A DNA stretch of 36,869 nt, taken from Caulobacter sp. SLTY. Lineage in GTDB: Bacteria > Pseudomonadota > Alphaproteobacteria > Caulobacterales > Caulobacteraceae. Made by a program: the position numbers and the translations under genes. The number at the start of each line of letters is the position of its first letter. Position 1 is the stretch's first letter. The stretch is from the NCBI RefSeq assembly GCF_009905535.1, contig NZ_JAAALA010000037.1, forward strand, positions 1-36,869, written 5' to 3'. This document shows, piece after piece, positions 1 through 8,457 of the stretch. Below the pieces are notes generated by a model. That model worked only from the letters and a program-made list of their open reading frames with translations. It made no database searches and was not told the origin of the DNA.

Positions 1-352
1 GCTCGGGCCGGGGCAGAGGCTGTTCGGGAGGGGCGGCCTCGGCCGGGATGGTGGTGTCATCCCCACTGTAGATCTGCAGGCCCTTGGTCTCGTCGGTCGG
101 CTGGTCCTCGGCCTTGGGCGGGGTCTTTGTGTCGGCCACGACGGTTCCGACCGTCTTGGGCGCGTCGCCCTCTTCGCGGACGCCACCGCTGTAGAGAAAC
201 CAGGCGCCGCCAACCAGGACGATCAGCACCAGGGCGCTGACGATCAGGGTGACCGGCGCGGGCGAGCCGCCGCGCACCGGGCGGCGGGCGTCAAAGGCCA
301 GAGGGGCGTCATGGCTGGGCGGGGTATAGGCGCCGCGGTTGTAGTCGGACAT
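1..352 (-). CDS. N-terminal part of a single-pass membrane protein (probable SPOR-type), cut by window edge
   Basis: The visible 117 residues start MSDYNRGAYTPP, read through a basic stretch (RRPVRG) and then one hydrophobic segment at about residues 34-53 (VTLIVSALVLIVLVGGAWFL). A charged, proline- and threonine-rich linker follows and runs off the left end. This gives a short cytoplasmic tail, one TM helix and a periplasmic linker. In Caulobacterales a SPOR-domain (peptidoglycan-binding, FtsN-like) protein of this shape lies near the dGTPase gene, so that is the likely identity, but the SPOR domain itself is outside the window. The gene lies 93 bases downstream of the dGTPase gene on the same strand. 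Confidence 0.6.
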   Translation of the reverse strand, partial: MSDYNRGAYTPPSHDAPLAFDARRPVRGGSPAPVTLIVSALVLIVLVGGAWFLYSGGVREEGDAPKTVGTVVADTKTPPKAEDQPTDETKGLQIYSGDDTTIPAEAAPPEQPLPRPE

Positions 353-445
353 CGAAGCTCCGCTCGAATGAGCATGGGCGGGACAGGCGAATCGCTTCCG
401 CCAGTTTACCGAGGCGCCACGCCCGCCCGCCAGCGACCAAAGGTC

Positions 446-1639
446 TTATGCCCAGGTTTCGAGCTGGAAGAGCCGGCGATGTTCCTCGATGGCGAACCGG
501 TCGGTCATTCCGGCGATGTAATCGCACACCACCCGGGCCCGTCCGGCGTCGTCGCGGTTCTGCGACTTCACGAACCATTCGGTGGGAAGCACCTCGGGTT
601 CGGCCATGAACAACGAAAACATCTCGGCCAGAATGCGGCGCGCCTGGCTGCGGGTGCGGTTGACCTTCCAGTGGCGGTACATCCGCTCGAACAGGAATTC
701 CCGCAGGCGCGACAGGTCCTCCAGCATATCCGGCGAGAAGGCGACCAGGGCGTGACCCAGGTTCCGCACGTCCGCCGGGCTGGCGACCCCGCTGACCGCC
801 GCCCGCTGGAGGGTCTCGCCCATCACATCATCGACCATCGCCCCGATCATCCGCCGCACGGCCTCCAGCCGGGTCAGCCGGTCGTCGAGGTCAGGCCGCT
901 CGCTGCGCACGCCCTGCAGGATCGGGCCGATCAGCGGCACCTCCAGCAGTTCCTCGAGCCGGAACAGCTCGGCCTGCAGCCCATCGTCCACGTCGTGGTT
1001 GTTATAGGCGATGTCGTCGGCGATCGCGGCGACCTGCGCCTCGGCCGAGGCCCAGCCGCCCAGTTCCAGGTCCAACTTCTGGTCGAACCGCTTCACCGCC
1101 GTCCAACTGGGCCGCGACAGGCGGTCGGTGACCGGGCCGTTGTGCTTGATGACCCCTTCCAGCGTCTCCCAGGTCAGGTTGAGGCCCAGGTAGTCGGGGT
1201 AGCGGTGCTCAAGCTCGGTCACCACCCGGAAGGTCTGGACGTTGTGGTCGAACCCGCCCCAGGGCTTCATCGCCTCGTCCAGGGCGTCCTCGCCCGCATG
1301 GCCGAACGGCGGGTGACCCAGGTCATGGGCCAGGGCGATGGTCTCGGCCAGGTCGGCGTCGAGGCCTAGCGCGCTCGCGATCGACCGGGCGATCTGCGCC
1401 ACTTCCAGCGAATGTGTCAGGCGGGTGCGGTAGTGGTCGCCTTCGTGGGCGACGAAGACCTGGGTCTTTTCCTTCAACCGGCGAAAGGCGGTCGAATGGA
1501 TGATCCGGTCGCGGTCGCGGGCGAAGGGATTGCGTGTGCGACTGGGCGCGTCAGGGTGCAGCCGGCCGCGCGAATTGGCCGGAATTTCGGAATAGGGCGA
1601 CCGGTAGACGGTGTAGCTGTTACCTTCGCTATGGCTCAT
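446..1639 (-). CDS. dgt: Deoxyguanosinetriphosphate triphosphohydrolase-like protein (HD domain)
   Basis: A 397-residue HD-superfamily dNTP triphosphohydrolase, which would cleave dNTPs to the nucleoside and triphosphate in the cytoplasm. The metal site is visible: H76 in RLTHSLEV, H105-D106 in [12 protein letters not shown], and a later conserved Asp in the [11 protein letters not shown] stretch. Length fits the shorter type of the family (about 400 residues). I chose the ATG at 1639 (MSHSEGNSY): the open frame extends to 1750, but that would overlap the divergent iron-sulfur gene and adds a low-complexity, non-family leader. The first conserved block ([23 protein letters not shown]) starts some 32 residues in, as usual. 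Nucleotide preference cannot be read from sequence. Confidence 0.9.
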   Translation of the reverse strand: MSHSEGNSYTVYRSPYSEIPANSRGRLHPDAPSRTRNPFARDRDRIIHSTAFRRLKEKTQVFVAHEGDHYRTRLTHSLEVAQIARSIASALGLDADLAETIALAHDLGHPPFGHAGEDALDEAMKPWGGFDHNVQTFRVVTELEHRYPDYLGLNLTWETLEGVIKHNGPVTDRLSRPSWTAVKRFDQKLDLELGGWASAEAQVAAIADDIAYNNHDVDDGLQAELFRLEELLEVPLIGPILQGVRSERPDLDDRLTRLEAVRRMIGAMVDDVMGETLQRAAVSGVASPADVRNLGHALVAFSPDMLEDLSRLREFLFERMYRHWKVNRTRSQARRILAEMFSLFMAEPEVLPTEWFVKSQNRDDAGRARVVCDYIAGMTDRFAIEEHRRLFQLETWA

Positions 1640-1720
1640 CGAACGGTCAGGTCCTGTCGGGCGCCCCTTTCCAGGCGGCGCGGGCTTGCACATATAGGAC
1701 TCTGGAGAGTTTTCCACAGC

Positions 1721-2053
1721 ATGACCGACACCCCGATCACCCTTTCGCAAACCGCCGCCGCCCGAATCCGCGCAATCGGCGAGGCCGAAGGCCGGCCGTT
1801 GATGCTTCGCGTGGCGGTCGACGGCGGCGGTTGCTCCGGCTTCCAGTACCGGTTCGACCTTGTGGAAGCGGCCGAGGCCGACGACCTGCGCATCGAACGC
1901 GACGGCGCCTCGGCCCTGGTCGACGACATCTCCCTGGGCCTGCTCAAAGGCTCGGAGATCGACTTCATCGACGAACTGGCCGGCGCGGAATTCAAGATCC
2001 GCAACCCTAACGCCAAGAGCAGCTGCGGCTGCGGCGTGAGCTTCTCGCTGTAG
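1721..2053 (+). CDS. erpA: A-type iron-sulfur cluster carrier (ErpA/IscA family)
   Basis: A 110-residue HesB/IscA-fold protein that passes Fe-S clusters to target enzymes. The three cluster-ligand cysteines are present with family spacing: C38 in GGGCSGF and C102/C104 in the terminal SCGCG motif. The start is the ATG at 1721 ([10 protein letters not shown]); the open frame runs further upstream but that part is antisense to the dGTPase gene. It is divergent from dgt, with about 80 bases between, which contain a GANTC (CcrM-type) site at 1698-1702. The choice between ErpA, IscA and SufA is not certain; the isolated, non-isc/suf location favours ErpA. Confidence 0.9.
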   Translation: MTDTPITLSQTAAARIRAIGEAEGRPLMLRVAVDGGGCSGFQYRFDLVEAAEADDLRIERDGASALVDDISLGLLKGSEIDFIDELAGAEFKIRNPNAKSSCGCGVSFSL

Positions 2054-2060
2054 GCTGCGT

Positions 2061-3470
2061 TCAGGCGGTGGGCTCGAACGTGAACCTCACCCGGACAGAA
2101 GCCCCCTCAACCGACCGGCCGTCCGGCAGAGTGGGATTCATCTTCAGCATTCCGCCCAGTGTCTTGCCGGCCACGCCGAAGCCATAGCCCGCCGGCCTTT
2201 CAGCGGCCAGCTGACACTGTTTCACCCAGCCATCGGCGCCAATCGTACAGATCAGTTCAGCGACACCCCGCAGTTCATCAGTCCCGACCGGTCGCAAGCG
2301 CCTGAGATCCGACACCCGCGGCTGCTTCACCCATTTGGGCGAGCGGATTACGAACGGCGCGGGCGCTCCGGCCGCGGCGGCCTGGGTATCGGACGGTGAG
2401 GGTGACGCCTCCGTTCGAGTTCCGGCCCTGTCTCTTTGGTACTTCTTCCAATCGTAGGCCGAGCCCAACAGCACCCCCTTCACAAAACCGCTGTCTCCCT
2501 TCCTGGTCTGCACCCGTCGCCATTCGTCGCCGCTGGCGTCTTTCGCCGCGCCCTGGAGCATCACCCGAGTTCCGGGCGACAGCTGGGTGATCGCCGGATA
2601 GGTCCTCCCCGGACCGGTCCTGAGATTCACCAAGGACGCGCCCTCACCCGGGATCACATAGCGCTCTCGCACGAGGGGCCCGGCGCCCAGGCCCCGCTCC
2701 TGAGCCATCATGGAGCCCACCGAGATCACCGCCAAACCCCCCAGCGCCGCGAAGACGAGACTGCGGCGCTTCACGCGGCCGGTCCCCGGCGAAACGATAG
2801 CCGCACCCGGAGGGCGGGGAATCTTCGGCGGCGGCGGCGGCGGCGCTGGTGGCGCTGGTGGCGTACGAGGTGGCGGTGGCGCTGGCGTGAGAGGCGGCGG
2901 CGGCGGCGTGCGAGGTGGCGGCGTGCGAGGTGGCGGCGTGCGAGGTGGCGGGGCGGTTGAGGATGGTCCGCCAGCAGCCCTGGGCGCAATCGGCGGCGGG
3001 GGTGTCCTGGGCGGCGGTTGCGGACTGGACGGCCCCGGCGAGGGCGTCGGCGATCGTGAACTCCCGGGCCCACGAAGGATCAGTCCCTCCACCTGGGCCA
3101 GCAGCGTCTCTAGCAGACCGAGCGCCTTCGGCGCGTCGCCGGCAACCGCCGGATGAGGATCGTTCTTCCGATAGTGAACAGCGGGGTTCGCAAGCTTCCG
3201 CACTTTGTGCGCGGCGTCCCGAAACGCCTTCGGGTCGCCAAGACGTTCTGCAATCTTGTCTATTCTGTCCTGTAATTTCTCGTTATCCTCAAGTACGTTC
3301 AATTCCTCATAAAGCGCGGCAACAATATACTCTAACACCAAGCGGCTTAACTGCAGAGAGGACCTGAAATTGGCGGGTCCGCATTCCGAGATAGCCCGGC
3401 CGACATCCGTGGCGATGTCCGGGTGTCCGCTGCCCAGCCTTTCCAACTTGTCGTAGCGTTGCAAAATCAC
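2061..3470 (-). CDS. Multidomain envelope protein: HEPN/DUF4145-like, proline-rich linker, TM, SH3b, TonB-C-like
   Basis: About 469 residues, function unknown. Domains in order: an all-helical N-terminal domain (about 2-132) ending in a [12 protein letters not shown] motif that resembles DUF4145/HEPN proteins (R91, H99); a Pro-rich linker (137-221) with RTPPP repeats; one TM helix (236-256, [19 protein letters not shown]); a bacterial SH3 domain (272-336, with [13 protein letters not shown]); and a C-terminal TonB-C-like fold (374-467, [18 protein letters not shown]). So the helical part should be cytoplasmic and the rest periplasmic. The frame opens with TTG at 3488; I prefer GTG at 3470 because GAGG lies 7 bases upstream. 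Codons for the N-terminal domain (about 3180-3470) are visibly more AT-rich than the neighbours, which suggests that this part was acquired. Confidence 0.7.
   Translation of the reverse strand: MILQRYDKLERLGSGHPDIATDVGRAISECGPANFRSSLQLSRLVLEYIVAALYEELNVLEDNEKLQDRIDKIAERLGDPKAFRDAAHKVRKLANPAVHYRKNDPHPAVAGDAPKALGLLETLLAQVEGLILRGPGSSRSPTPSPGPSSPQPPPRTPPPPIAPRAAGGPSSTAPPPRTPPPRTPPPRTPPPPPLTPAPPPPRTPPAPPAPPPPPPKIPRPPGAAIVSPGTGRVKRRSLVFAALGGLAVISVGSMMAQERGLGAGPLVRERYVIPGEGASLVNLRTGPGRTYPAITQLSPGTRVMLQGAAKDASGDEWRRVQTRKGDSGFVKGVLLGSAYDWKKYQRDRAGTRTEASPSPSDTQAAAAGAPAPFVIRSPKWVKQPRVSDLRRLRPVGTDELRGVAELICTIGADGWVKQCQLAAERPAGYGFGVAGKTLGGMLKMNPTLPDGRSVEGASVRVRFTFEPTA
2908..2952. repeat. Three tandem 15-bp units in the proline-rich linker
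   Basis: Three head-to-tail copies of GTGCGAGGTGGCGGC (2908-2922, 2923-2937, 2938-2952; the last base of copy three differs). On the coding (minus) strand they encode repeated RTPPP. The flanking sequence (2830-2910) is a degenerate version of the same GGCGGT-rich pattern, so the linker probably grew by slippage. Confidence 0.85.
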
Positions 3471-3514
3471 CCCCCACACCCTCAGCAAGTTTGACCCCGA
3501 GAGCGAGAATTTTC

Positions 3515-3535
3515 CAGCCCTTGCAATTCGGGCTG
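3515..3535. promoter_or_regulatory. Candidate ArsR/SdpR operator
   Basis: Inverted repeat CAGCCC - 9 nt (TTGCAATTC) - GGGCTG, ending 21 bases before the ArsR-family start at 3557 and lying between divergent genes. ArsR-type repressors, including SdpR, usually bind such dyads over their own promoters. The site is inferred from position and symmetry only. Confidence 0.35.
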
Positions 3536-3556
3536 TTCCTAATTAGCCTTCTTCCT

Positions 3557-3853
3557 ATGAACACCCTGTTCAAAGCCCTCGCGCATCCCGCGCGCCGCCA
3601 GATCATCGAAATGCTGCGCGCCGGACCCAAGTCGTCCGGCGACATCGCCAACGCCTTCGACATGGCCTGGCCGACCGTGACCGGGCACCTGACCTCGCTG
3701 CGCGAGGCCGGCCTCGTCGAATCCGAGCGGGACGGGGCGTCGATCATCTACCGGCTGAACATCTCGGCCGTGGAGGAAGCGCTGGCTTTCCTCCTGGACA
3801 TCATCAAGGCCGGGGAAGCGCCGGCCGCCACGCCGAAGGGGGCCGCGAAATGA
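3557..3853 (+). CDS. ArsR/SmtB-family repressor, SdpR-like
   Basis: A 98-residue winged-helix regulator: FKALAHPARRQIIEMLRAGPK at the N-terminus is the classic ArsR helix, then SSGDIANAFDMAWPTVTGHL (recognition helix region) and a beta wing (VESERDGASIIYRLN). There are no ArsR-type metal cysteines (no ELCVCDL motif), so metal sensing is unlikely. The ATG at 3557 is used rather than the frame's earlier start at 3491 because the domain begins directly there. The stop overlaps the next gene (ATGA, 3850-3853), and that gene is an SdpI-type protein. This arrangement matches the Bacillus SdpR-SdpI pair, in which SdpR represses its own operon and is sequestered by SdpI. Confidence 0.85.
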   Translation: MNTLFKALAHPARRQIIEMLRAGPKSSGDIANAFDMAWPTVTGHLTSLREAGLVESERDGASIIYRLNISAVEEALAFLLDIIKAGEAPAATPKGAAK

Positions 3854-4524
3854 CCTTCAAACCGACCCGCATGGAGACCGCCGCCCTGGCCGTGGTCGCC
3901 GTTCAGCTGGCCCTGGCGGCCTTCACCGCCACCAACGGCGCGACCGACCCGGTACCGATGCACTTCAACGCCGCCGGCGAGGTCGATCGCTGGGGCGACC
4001 GCATGGAAGCGGCCTGGCTGATCGCCGCTATCGCGGGCGTCAATGCCGTGATCTCCGGCGCGATGGCCTACAGCCTGCGGGCCAGCAACCCGGACCCGGC
4101 CCGGCGGCGCGGCATCACCATCGGCATGGCCATTGGCCTGGTCACGACCGCCGTGGTCGCCATCCTGCCGGCCGCCATGGCCAGCCCGACTTTCGACCCC
4201 GCGACCGGCGCAACCGTCACCGCGGCGGCCGTCTGCCTGGTGCTGATCGCGACCGGGGCTGTGCTCGGCAAGGTTCCGCCCAACGCCCTGGTCGGGGTGC
4301 GAACGCCCTGGAACCTCAGTAGCCGCATGGCCTGGGACCGCTCCAACCGCCTGGCCGGACGGCTGTTCTTCTGGTCGGGATTGCTCGCCCTGCCCCTGAT
4401 CCCCTTCCTGCCGACCACTATCTCGATCGGGGCCATCTCCGGCGGAACGCTTTTGATCGCCGCCTGGTCCGTCTTCGAAAGCTGGCGCGTCTGGCGCGCC
4501 GATCCCGACCGTCGCCCCGTCTGA
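3850..4524 (+). CDS. SdpI-family membrane protein (DUF1648 + SdpI)
   Basis: A 224-residue polytopic inner-membrane protein with about six hydrophobic segments. Near the N-terminus it has the DUF1648 signature (DPVPMHFNAAGEVDRWGD, about 33-50) and later the SdpI signature (VPPNALVGVRTPWNLSSRMAWDRSNRLAGR, about 141-170). In Bacillus subtilis SdpI gives immunity to the SdpC toxin and also acts as a signal-transducing receptor that binds the SdpR repressor. It overlaps the upstream ArsR gene by 4 bases, so the two are translationally coupled. No toxin gene of the sdpABC type is seen nearby, so the local role is unknown. Confidence 0.85.
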   Translation: MTFKPTRMETAALAVVAVQLALAAFTATNGATDPVPMHFNAAGEVDRWGDRMEAAWLIAAIAGVNAVISGAMAYSLRASNPDPARRRGITIGMAIGLVTTAVVAILPAAMASPTFDPATGATVTAAAVCLVLIATGAVLGKVPPNALVGVRTPWNLSSRMAWDRSNRLAGRLFFWSGLLALPLIPFLPTTISIGAISGGTLLIAAWSVFESWRVWRADPDRRPV

Positions 4525-4535
4525 AAGGTCCGCTG

Positions 4536-5510
4536 ATGAGAACCCTAGTCCTCGCCGTCCTGGCGGCGATCGCCCTGCCCTGCGCCGCCATGGCCGCGCC
4601 GGTGTCCTCGGAGGTCGAAATCCCCGGCGGCCCCGCACCCCTCAAGGGGACGCTGCTGAAGCCCGATAACGCCAAGCCGGGAACCCCGGTCGTGGTCATC
4701 CTGGCCGGTTCCGGCCCCACCGACCGCGACGGCAACAACCCGCTTGGCGTCAAGGGCGCCCCCTATCGCCTGCTGGCCGAAGGGCTGGCCGCCGAGGGGG
4801 TCGCCTCCATCCGCGTAGACAAGCGCGGTATGTTCGCCAGCGGCCCGGCCGCCGCCGACCCTACCAAGGTGTTCGTCGATCATCTGGCGCTGGACGCCCT
4901 GGCCTGGGCGGCCAAGGCCCGGGCCGCGACCGGCGCCCCCTGCGCCTGGCTGGCCGGGCACAGCGAGGGCGCCTTGGTGGCGCTGATCGCCGGTCAGTCG
5001 GGGGAAGGCGTCTGTGGCCTGATCCTGATCTCCGGCGGGGGCCGGCCGCTGGGCGCGGTGCTCCGCGAGCAGCTGCGGGCCAACCCGGCCAACGCCCCCG
5101 TGCTGTCCCAGGCGCTGGCGGCGCTAGATGCCCTGGAGGCCGGCAAGACCGTCGATACGACCGGGATGCATCCGGCGCTCATGCCCTTATTCTATCCGGC
5201 GGTTCAGCCGTTCCTGATCAACCTGTTCGCCAAGGACCCGGCCAAGCTGGCCGCCGCCTACCGCGGGCCGATGCTGATCCTCCAAGGCTCCACCGACTTG
5301 CAGGTGCCGGTCGAGGACGCAAACCGGCTGAAGGCCGCTCAGCCGAAGGCCCGGCTGGTGGTGCTGGAGGGGGTGAACCACGTGCTCAAGGTCGCGCCGG
5401 CCGACCGGGGGGGAAATCTGGCCACCTATGCCAACCCGGACCTGCCCCTCGCGCCCGGTGTGGCGCCGGCCATCGCCGGCTTCATCAAGTCTCAGACCGG
5501 CACGAACTGA
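4536..5510 (+). CDS. Secreted alpha/beta hydrolase
   Basis: A 324-residue serine hydrolase with a signal peptide (MRTLVLAVLAAIALPCAAMAAP). The catalytic set of an alpha/beta hydrolase is visible: oxyanion region VVILAGSGPTDRDGNNP, nucleophile elbow GHSEGA (about residues 142-147), an acid in the strand LILQGSTDLQVPVEDAN, and the catalytic His in GVNHVLK. Acts in the periplasm; substrate unknown. It follows the SdpI-type gene by 11 bases and is probably in the same operon. Its 3' end overlaps the convergent small membrane-protein gene by 19 bases. Confidence 0.85.
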   Translation: MRTLVLAVLAAIALPCAAMAAPVSSEVEIPGGPAPLKGTLLKPDNAKPGTPVVVILAGSGPTDRDGNNPLGVKGAPYRLLAEGLAAEGVASIRVDKRGMFASGPAAADPTKVFVDHLALDALAWAAKARAATGAPCAWLAGHSEGALVALIAGQSGEGVCGLILISGGGRPLGAVLREQLRANPANAPVLSQALAALDALEAGKTVDTTGMHPALMPLFYPAVQPFLINLFAKDPAKLAAAYRGPMLILQGSTDLQVPVEDANRLKAAQPKARLVVLEGVNHVLKVAPADRGGNLATYANPDLPLAPGVAPAIAGFIKSQTGTN

Positions 5511-5830
5511 AGCGTCACGGCCATCGCCGCCAGCCACACCGCGGGCACGGCGATGGCCACCCAGGCCTTCGGCTCCTGCCCCCGCTTCCAGGTCACCCAG
5601 GCTACGAAAGGGCTGAGGATGCAGACCATCCAGAAGCCGATCATCAGCAGGAAGCCCAGCCACGCCAACGGGTTGAGCAGGTTCGGCCGGTGGTCGAACA
5701 CCAGGGGTGAGAACAGCGCCCCGATCGCCCCGAACGGGATCAGCGCCAGCCAACCGGCCGTCAGCACGCCCAGCAGGATCGCCCGCCGCTGCCGTTCCCG
5801 TCTCTCCTGCCCCTTGAGCCCCGTGGTCAT
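5492..5830 (-). CDS. Small membrane protein of unknown function
   Basis: A 112-residue protein with a basic N-terminus (KGQERRERQRR) and three hydrophobic stretches (AILLGVLTAGWLALIPFGAI; LAWLGFLLMIGFWMVCILSPF; AWVAIAVPAVWLAAMAVTLQF). The ATG at 5830 has GGAAGG 9 bases upstream; the TTG two codons earlier is less likely. It is convergent with, and overlaps, the hydrolase gene and is divergent from xthA. I recognise no domain. Confidence 0.6.
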   Translation of the reverse strand: MTTGLKGQERRERQRRAILLGVLTAGWLALIPFGAIGALFSPLVFDHRPNLLNPLAWLGFLLMIGFWMVCILSPFVAWVTWKRGQEPKAWVAIAVPAVWLAAMAVTLQFVPV

Positions 5831-5866
5831 GGGCAATAGCCTTCCGCCCCCCAGCCGGAGCCGTCA

Positions 5867-6661
5867 ATGCGTATCGCCACCTGGAATGTGAACTCGGTCA
5901 ATGCTCGCCTGCCGACTGTGCTGGCCTGGTTCGAACGGGCCCAGCCCGACGTCGCCTGCCTGCAGGAGATCAAGTGCATCGACGAGAAGTTCCCTCGGGA
6001 GGAGTTCGAGCGCCTCGGCTATAACGTCGAGGTCCATGGCCAGAAGACCTACAACGGCGTCGCCATGCTCTCTAAGACCCCGTTGGAGGATGTCCGGCGC
6101 GGCCTGCCGGAGATCATCGGCCTTACAGGCGAGACCGATGACCATGCCCGCTACATCGAGGCCGTGGTTTCCGGGCCCATCCCCGTGCGGGTCGCCGGCA
6201 TTTACCTGCCCAATGGCAATCCGGTGGGGACCGAAAAGTTCGATTACAAGCTGCGCTGGATGAAGGCCCTGCATCTGCATGCCCAAAAGCTGCTGGAACT
6301 GGAGGAGCCTCTGGTCATCTGTGGCGACTACAACGTCATTCCTGAGCCCGGCGACGCCGACAAGCCGGAGGGCTGGCTGGGCGACGCCCTGTTCCAGCCG
6401 GAGAGCCGGGGCGCCTTCCGCGCCCTGAAGAACCTGGGTTTCACCGACGCCTACATGCAGGTGGACGGCCGCGACGGCGGCTACACCTTCTGGGACTACC
6501 AGGCCGGCGCCTGGCAGCGTAACCACGGCATCCGCATCGACCACCATCTGCTCAGCCCCCAGGCGGCCGACCGGTTGACCGGCCTGCAGATCCACCGCGA
6601 GGTCCGCGACTGGGAAAAGCCCTCGGACCATGTGCCGGTCGTGGTCGAGCTGGCCCTTTAG
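5867..6661 (+). CDS. xthA: Exodeoxyribonuclease III (AP endonuclease)
   Basis: A 264-residue ExoIII/EEP-family nuclease for base-excision repair: it cuts 5' of abasic sites and removes 3' blocking groups. Family residues are in place: MRIATWNVNSVNARL at the N-terminus, metal ligand E34 (LQEIK), Y113 (GIYLPNG), D154/N156 (CGDYNVIP), and D254-H255 (SDHVPV). Length is as expected. It is followed by a hairpin terminator. Confidence 0.97.
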   Translation: MRIATWNVNSVNARLPTVLAWFERAQPDVACLQEIKCIDEKFPREEFERLGYNVEVHGQKTYNGVAMLSKTPLEDVRRGLPEIIGLTGETDDHARYIEAVVSGPIPVRVAGIYLPNGNPVGTEKFDYKLRWMKALHLHAQKLLELEEPLVICGDYNVIPEPGDADKPEGWLGDALFQPESRGAFRALKNLGFTDAYMQVDGRDGGYTFWDYQAGAWQRNHGIRIDHHLLSPQAADRLTGLQIHREVRDWEKPSDHVPVVVELAL

Positions 6662-6669
6662 GCCAAGAA

Positions 6670-6697
6670 AAAGGGGCGGTCCGAAGACCGCCCCTTT
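6670..6697. terminator. Bidirectional intrinsic terminator between xthA and a secreted-protein gene
   Basis: A 12-bp GC-rich stem (AAAGGGGCGGTC / GACCGCCCCTTT) with a CGAA tetraloop, 9 bases after the xthA stop and 22 bases after the end of the convergent gene. The T-tract is TTTCCTT on the plus strand and TTTTTCTT on the minus strand, so it can serve both genes. Confidence 0.9.
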
Positions 6698-6718
6698 CCT
6701 TGGCTTAGGCCTTACCCT

Positions 6719-7141
6719 TTAGGTCCGGGCGCGGCGCTCGATGTCCCGCTCGATCTCGGTCAGCATCCGGTTCAGGTGCTGGTACTCCTGACGGGTCAGG
6801 TCACGGTCACGCTTGTAGGCGCCCTCGACCCGTTCGATCGAATTGAGGGTCCGCTGCATGCCCCGGGCTTCACCGATGTCCAGTCGACCGCGGCGGACCA
6901 GGGTCTCGATGCGTTGATCGATATAGGCCTGCTTCTGGTCGATCTGGCGGGCCAGGCGCCAGTTGCTGCGGGTGCCTTGGTTCCAGCGACCGCGCTGGTA
7001 GGCGCCTCGGTTGTCGTAGTCACGACGCTGATCGTAGCCGCCGCGATAATCGCGGTCGCCACGCGGCTGCGCGGAAACGGTGGCCGGCATGGCCGCGACC
7101 AGGGCGGCCGTCGCGGCGACAGTCAGAAGAACCTTTTTCAT
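6719..7141 (-). CDS. Secreted, highly charged protein of unknown function
   Basis: A 140-residue exported protein: clear signal peptide (MKKVLLTVAATAALVAAMPATVSAQ), then an Arg/Asp/Tyr/Gly-rich segment (about 26-60, RGDRDYRGGYDQRRDY) and a helical basic C-terminal half with many Gln/Arg/Glu. It has a strong ribosome site (AAGGAGAGAG) before the ATG. The low-complexity RDY region recalls small RcnB-like or spore-coat-like periplasmic proteins, but I cannot assign a family. Monocistronic, bounded by the terminator at 6670-6697. Confidence 0.75.
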   Translation of the reverse strand: MKKVLLTVAATAALVAAMPATVSAQPRGDRDYRGGYDQRRDYDNRGAYQRGRWNQGTRSNWRLARQIDQKQAYIDQRIETLVRRGRLDIGEARGMQRTLNSIERVEGAYKRDRDLTRQEYQHLNRMLTEIERDIERRART

Positions 7142-7268
7142 GATCTCTCTCCTTCAAGGCTTCGTCCACCCGATGGCCGGTTGAACATCTTGAAAGAGGT
7201 TTTAGTTGCCTGGGCCTGAAGCGGGCGTGAGGCCTTCGTTATATTCGGTTCATCTTCACGCGACCAAC

Positions 7269-7571
7269 TTAGATCGGCATGCGCATGATTTCCTGATAGG
7301 CGCTGATCACCTGGTCGCGCACGGCCATCACCGTCTCAAGGCTGGCCTCGGCCGAGGAAATGGCGGTGATCACGTCGATCAGCTCCGCCTTGCCGGAGAC
7401 ATGGGCGGCCATCTGCGCCTCGGCCGCCTTGGACGTCTGCATCGCATCGCCCATGACATTCTTCAGCATGTCGCCGAAGCTCGATCCCTGGATGGCGACG
7501 TCGGCGCCCGGGATGCCACCGGCGCCCTGGGTGGCGGCATAGGCCTTGGCTGCGGCGAGCGGGGTGATCAT
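7269..7571 (-). CDS. fliE: Flagellar hook-basal body protein FliE
   Basis: A 100-residue FliE, the junction between the MS-ring/export gate and the proximal rod. The family C-terminus is visible ([37 protein letters not shown]). Last gene of the flgB-flgC-fliE operon, 8 bases after flgC. It is exported by the type III apparatus, so no signal peptide is expected, and none is seen. Confidence 0.95.
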   Translation of the reverse strand: MITPLAAAKAYAATQGAGGIPGADVAIQGSSFGDMLKNVMGDAMQTSKAAEAQMAAHVSGKAELIDVITAISSAEASLETVMAVRDQVISAYQEIMRMPI

Positions 7572-7579
7572 GGCCTACC

Positions 7580-7996
7580 CTATTTCTTCAGCAGTTCGAG
7601 GGTGCGCATCTCCATCGAGCGCGCGGTCTCGATGACGTTCAGATTGGCCTCGTAGGCCCGCTGGGCCTCGCGCAGGTCGAGAGCCTCGATCAGCGAATCA
7701 ACGTTGGGCATCTTCACATAGCCGTCGGCGTTGGCCGCCGGATGGCCGGGGTCGTAGGACAGCTTGAAGTCCTTCTTGTCCGGTTCGATCCGCGCCAGCC
7801 GCACGCCCTGCCCGCCGTCGACCGCCTGGGGCGCGAACACGGAGACCTGCCGGCGATAGGGGTCGCCGTCGGGGGTGCGGGCCGTGGAGTTGGCGTTGGC
7901 CAGGTTCTCGGCGATCACCCGCATCCGCGCCTGCTGGGCCCGCAGGCCCGAGGTCGCAATCCGCATGGTGGGGTTGGTGGGACCCATGTCGGCCAT
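7580..7996 (-). CDS. flgC: Flagellar proximal rod protein FlgC
   Basis: A 138-residue rod protein. The N-terminal rod/hook motif is present (MRIATSGLRAQQARMRVIAENLANANSTA, about 11-39), as is the C-terminal helix with EAQRAYEANLNVIETARSMEMRTLELLKK. The central ARTPDGDPYRRQ is a typical FlgC motif. It lies 11 bases after flgB and 8 bases before fliE in one operon. Confidence 0.96.
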   Translation of the reverse strand: MADMGPTNPTMRIATSGLRAQQARMRVIAENLANANSTARTPDGDPYRRQVSVFAPQAVDGGQGVRLARIEPDKKDFKLSYDPGHPAANADGYVKMPNVDSLIEALDLREAQRAYEANLNVIETARSMEMRTLELLKK

Positions 7997-8007
7997 CTAT
8001 CGGTCTC

Positions 8008-8433
8008 CTATCGGCCCGGCGCGCGGGCGGCCATGCGCAGCAGGGCCATGGATTTCTGGTAGAAGCCGATAGCGGCGTCGTACTGCATCCGCGTCTCGGT
8101 CATCTTGATCATCTGGTCCTCCAGCACCACGGCGTTGCCGTTCAGGGTGACTTCGGAGTCCCCTGTCTTGCGCGGCTTGGCGTGGGTCTGGGCGGAGGCG
8201 CGGCGGGGCGCGGCGGCCATGTGACCCGCCTGGGTCTGGGCCGGCTGCATCATGCCAAGCCCCCCGGCCTGGCCCCGCAACTGGGACTCGAAGGTGAAGG
8301 GCGCCACGTCGCGGGCCACGAAGCCCGGGGTGTTGGCGTTGGCGATGTTCTCGGCGATCACATTCTGACGGTCGGACAGATAGCCCAACCGGCTGCGCAG
8401 CATCGAGAAGAGCGGGATGTCGCCGATGTTCAT
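8008..8433 (-). CDS. flgB: Flagellar proximal rod protein FlgB
   Basis: A 141-residue FlgB with the N-terminal motif LSDRQNVIAENIANANTPGFVARD and a C-terminal helix (EDQMIKMTETRMQYDAAIGFYQKSMALLRMAARAPG). I chose the ATG at 8433 (MNIGDIPLFSML); a TTG at 8451 would add six residues. Neither start has a clear Shine-Dalgarno sequence. The CtrA box at 8458-8472 is only 24 bases upstream, so the transcript may have a very short or absent leader. Confidence 0.93.
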   Translation of the reverse strand: MNIGDIPLFSMLRSRLGYLSDRQNVIAENIANANTPGFVARDVAPFTFESQLRGQAGGLGMMQPAQTQAGHMAAAPRRASAQTHAKPRKTGDSEVTLNGNAVVLEDQMIKMTETRMQYDAAIGFYQKSMALLRMAARAPGR

Positions 8434-8457
8434 AGCCAACAGGGTGAACAAACAGGG

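Noticed and set aside
2830..2952. Repeats considered as CRISPR or a regulatory array
   Set aside because: Units are 15 bp with no spacers and encode the Pro-rich linker.
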